Positions 20,298-21,018 of a stretch of 21,018 bases of DNA are shown here, in pieces. The stretch is taken from assembly GCA_946803715.1 (NCBI GenBank), contig CAMPET010000117.1, forward strand, positions 58,531-79,548. Reading direction: 5' to 3'. This DNA is from Beroe ovata. Lineage: Eukaryota; Ctenophora; Nuda; Beroida; Beroidae. The notes beneath the pieces are model-generated. The model was not told the DNA's origin. It did not search any database and saw only the letters and a list, made by a program, of their open reading frames with translations. Each line of letters begins with the position of its first letter. Position 1 is the first letter of the stretch. The position numbers and the translations under genes are program-made.

Positions 20298-20516
20298 TTT
20301 TTAAGCTTAACAGCTTGCATTGCTGAAGAAAGTAAAAGTAGACTTGATGGTGGCATCTAACAATTGGAACCACACGATGTTGTTATTGATCTGTAACAGT
20401 ATTTATGAAAATATAGAAGGACAGGTACAGATTCTTCGGTAGTTTTCCTAACTCTACAGATGGATGTCCTTTCTAAATTAAGAGGAAGGATTGGAATCAA
20501 AGGTAACACATTAGAC

Positions 20517-20580
20517 GAAGTGGAGAAGTTTGATAAGAAGTGGAGAAGTTTGATAAGAAGTGGAGAAGTTTGATAAGAAG
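20517..20580. repeat. 20-base tandem repeat, three exact copies
   Basis: TGGAGAAGTTTGATAAGAAG is repeated three times without mismatch from 20521, preceded by a GAAG stub. The unit length is not a multiple of three, so this is not an encoded peptide repeat. Exact identity suggests recent expansion. Confidence 0.95.
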
Positions 20581-20699
20581 ATATGAGATTGAGTTACATT
20601 GAAGTTATGAGAAAAAACATATTTCCGTAACAAAAGTGACTATAAGTGATAGATATACTAAAAAGGTTGCATGCAACACTGTGGAATTGCAAACAGTCT

Positions 20700-20764
20700 A
20701 ACTGAACGTTGAAATGAGGAAAGTGCCCCACTGTGGAGCTCAAGTAGTGTGTCAATGTGTCACA
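20700..20764 (+). repeat. 65-base direct repeat, copy 2
   Basis: Matches 20074-20138 at 63 of 65 bases. The two copies flank 561 bases that contain the 11-base and 20-base tandem repeats. This may be a dispersed repeat family or a local duplication. Confidence 0.95.
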
Positions 20765-21018
20765 AAGTGGACAAATCTCTTGTTCGACATAACGCTCGAT
20801 CCAAGGCGCTAGTGTGGAAGGGCTGAGAAATCACTAAAAGCTCCATAACTTCTTGAGCTTACGTCAGTTTGCAATGAATTTGACGGCATTGTAAAGCGGA
20901 GAATCTCAGCTTTTTGGCAATGTATAATTTGACATAGGTCAAAAAAATTGACTGTGGTCTTATTGCCGTTGCCTGAAAACTTATAAAAATGCGCGGCGCG
21001 GTTTGAAGGAATAGTGAG
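20765..21018. other. Right edge, nothing definite
   Basis: No gene is supported. TATAAAA (20982-20988) is followed by a CpG-rich word, TGCGCGGCGCGG, just before the window ends. This might be the upstream edge of a promoter lying outside the window. Confidence 0.3.

Noticed and set aside
1-21018. Search for tRNA, rRNA, CRISPR arrays, viral genes or a bacterial-type defence cluster
   Set aside because: No T-loop/anticodon arrangement, rRNA-like block, spaced repeat array or recognisable viral or bacterial gene was seen by eye. A covariance-model scan would be needed to exclude small RNAs fully.

Overview
The window looks like nuclear DNA from an invertebrate animal, most likely marine and possibly early-branching. 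That is an inference. The DNA is AT-rich and mostly non-coding. It carries interrupted TG microsatellites, many small slippage repeats, exon-like islands with GT/AG splice signals, single-base assembly gaps (n) and one intact intronless seven-transmembrane receptor gene. There are no operons, bacterial ribosome-binding sites, rRNA, tRNA or CRISPR arrays. The species cannot be fixed from sequence alone.

The only complete gene I can call firmly is a class A (rhodopsin-like) G-protein-coupled receptor of 333 residues on the + strand at 15897-16898. It has all seven membrane segments, the conserved TM3/ECL2 cysteine pair and an intact NPxxY motif. Its DRY motif is altered to YRF. An ATTAAA polyadenylation signal lies about 190 bases downstream.

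The other coding evidence is fragmentary. A good exon candidate lies on the minus strand at 4412-4637. Weaker ones are a terminal exon at 5593-5652 (-), a first exon beside a CpG-rich block at 8985-9069 (-), an island at 17223-17341 (strand uncertain) and a small exon at 19200-19271 (+). They could be parts of minus-strand genes with long introns in the left half and a + strand gene running off the right edge. I cannot join any of them with confidence, and I do not recognise their products.

Two blocks look like promoters. The block at 9110-9265 is CpG-rich. The block at 12480-12660 is CpG-rich and holds a full 14-base match to the RFX X-box consensus, a second RFX-type inverted repeat and four CACGTG E-boxes. 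A weaker E-box palindrome lies at 3615-3633.

Repeat structure is prominent. There are TG tracts at 1-60, 3689-3904 and 5371-5465. Two ~610-base direct copies, about 98% alike, lie at 9747-10357 and 10708-11316. They are separated by a segment bounded on both sides by n, which is most simply explained as unmerged haplotypes in the assembly. A 60-base near-perfect hairpin lies at 15133-15192. The right end has a G/C-rich palindromic element (19978-20057), a pair of 65-base direct repeats (20074 and 20700) and tandem repeats between them.
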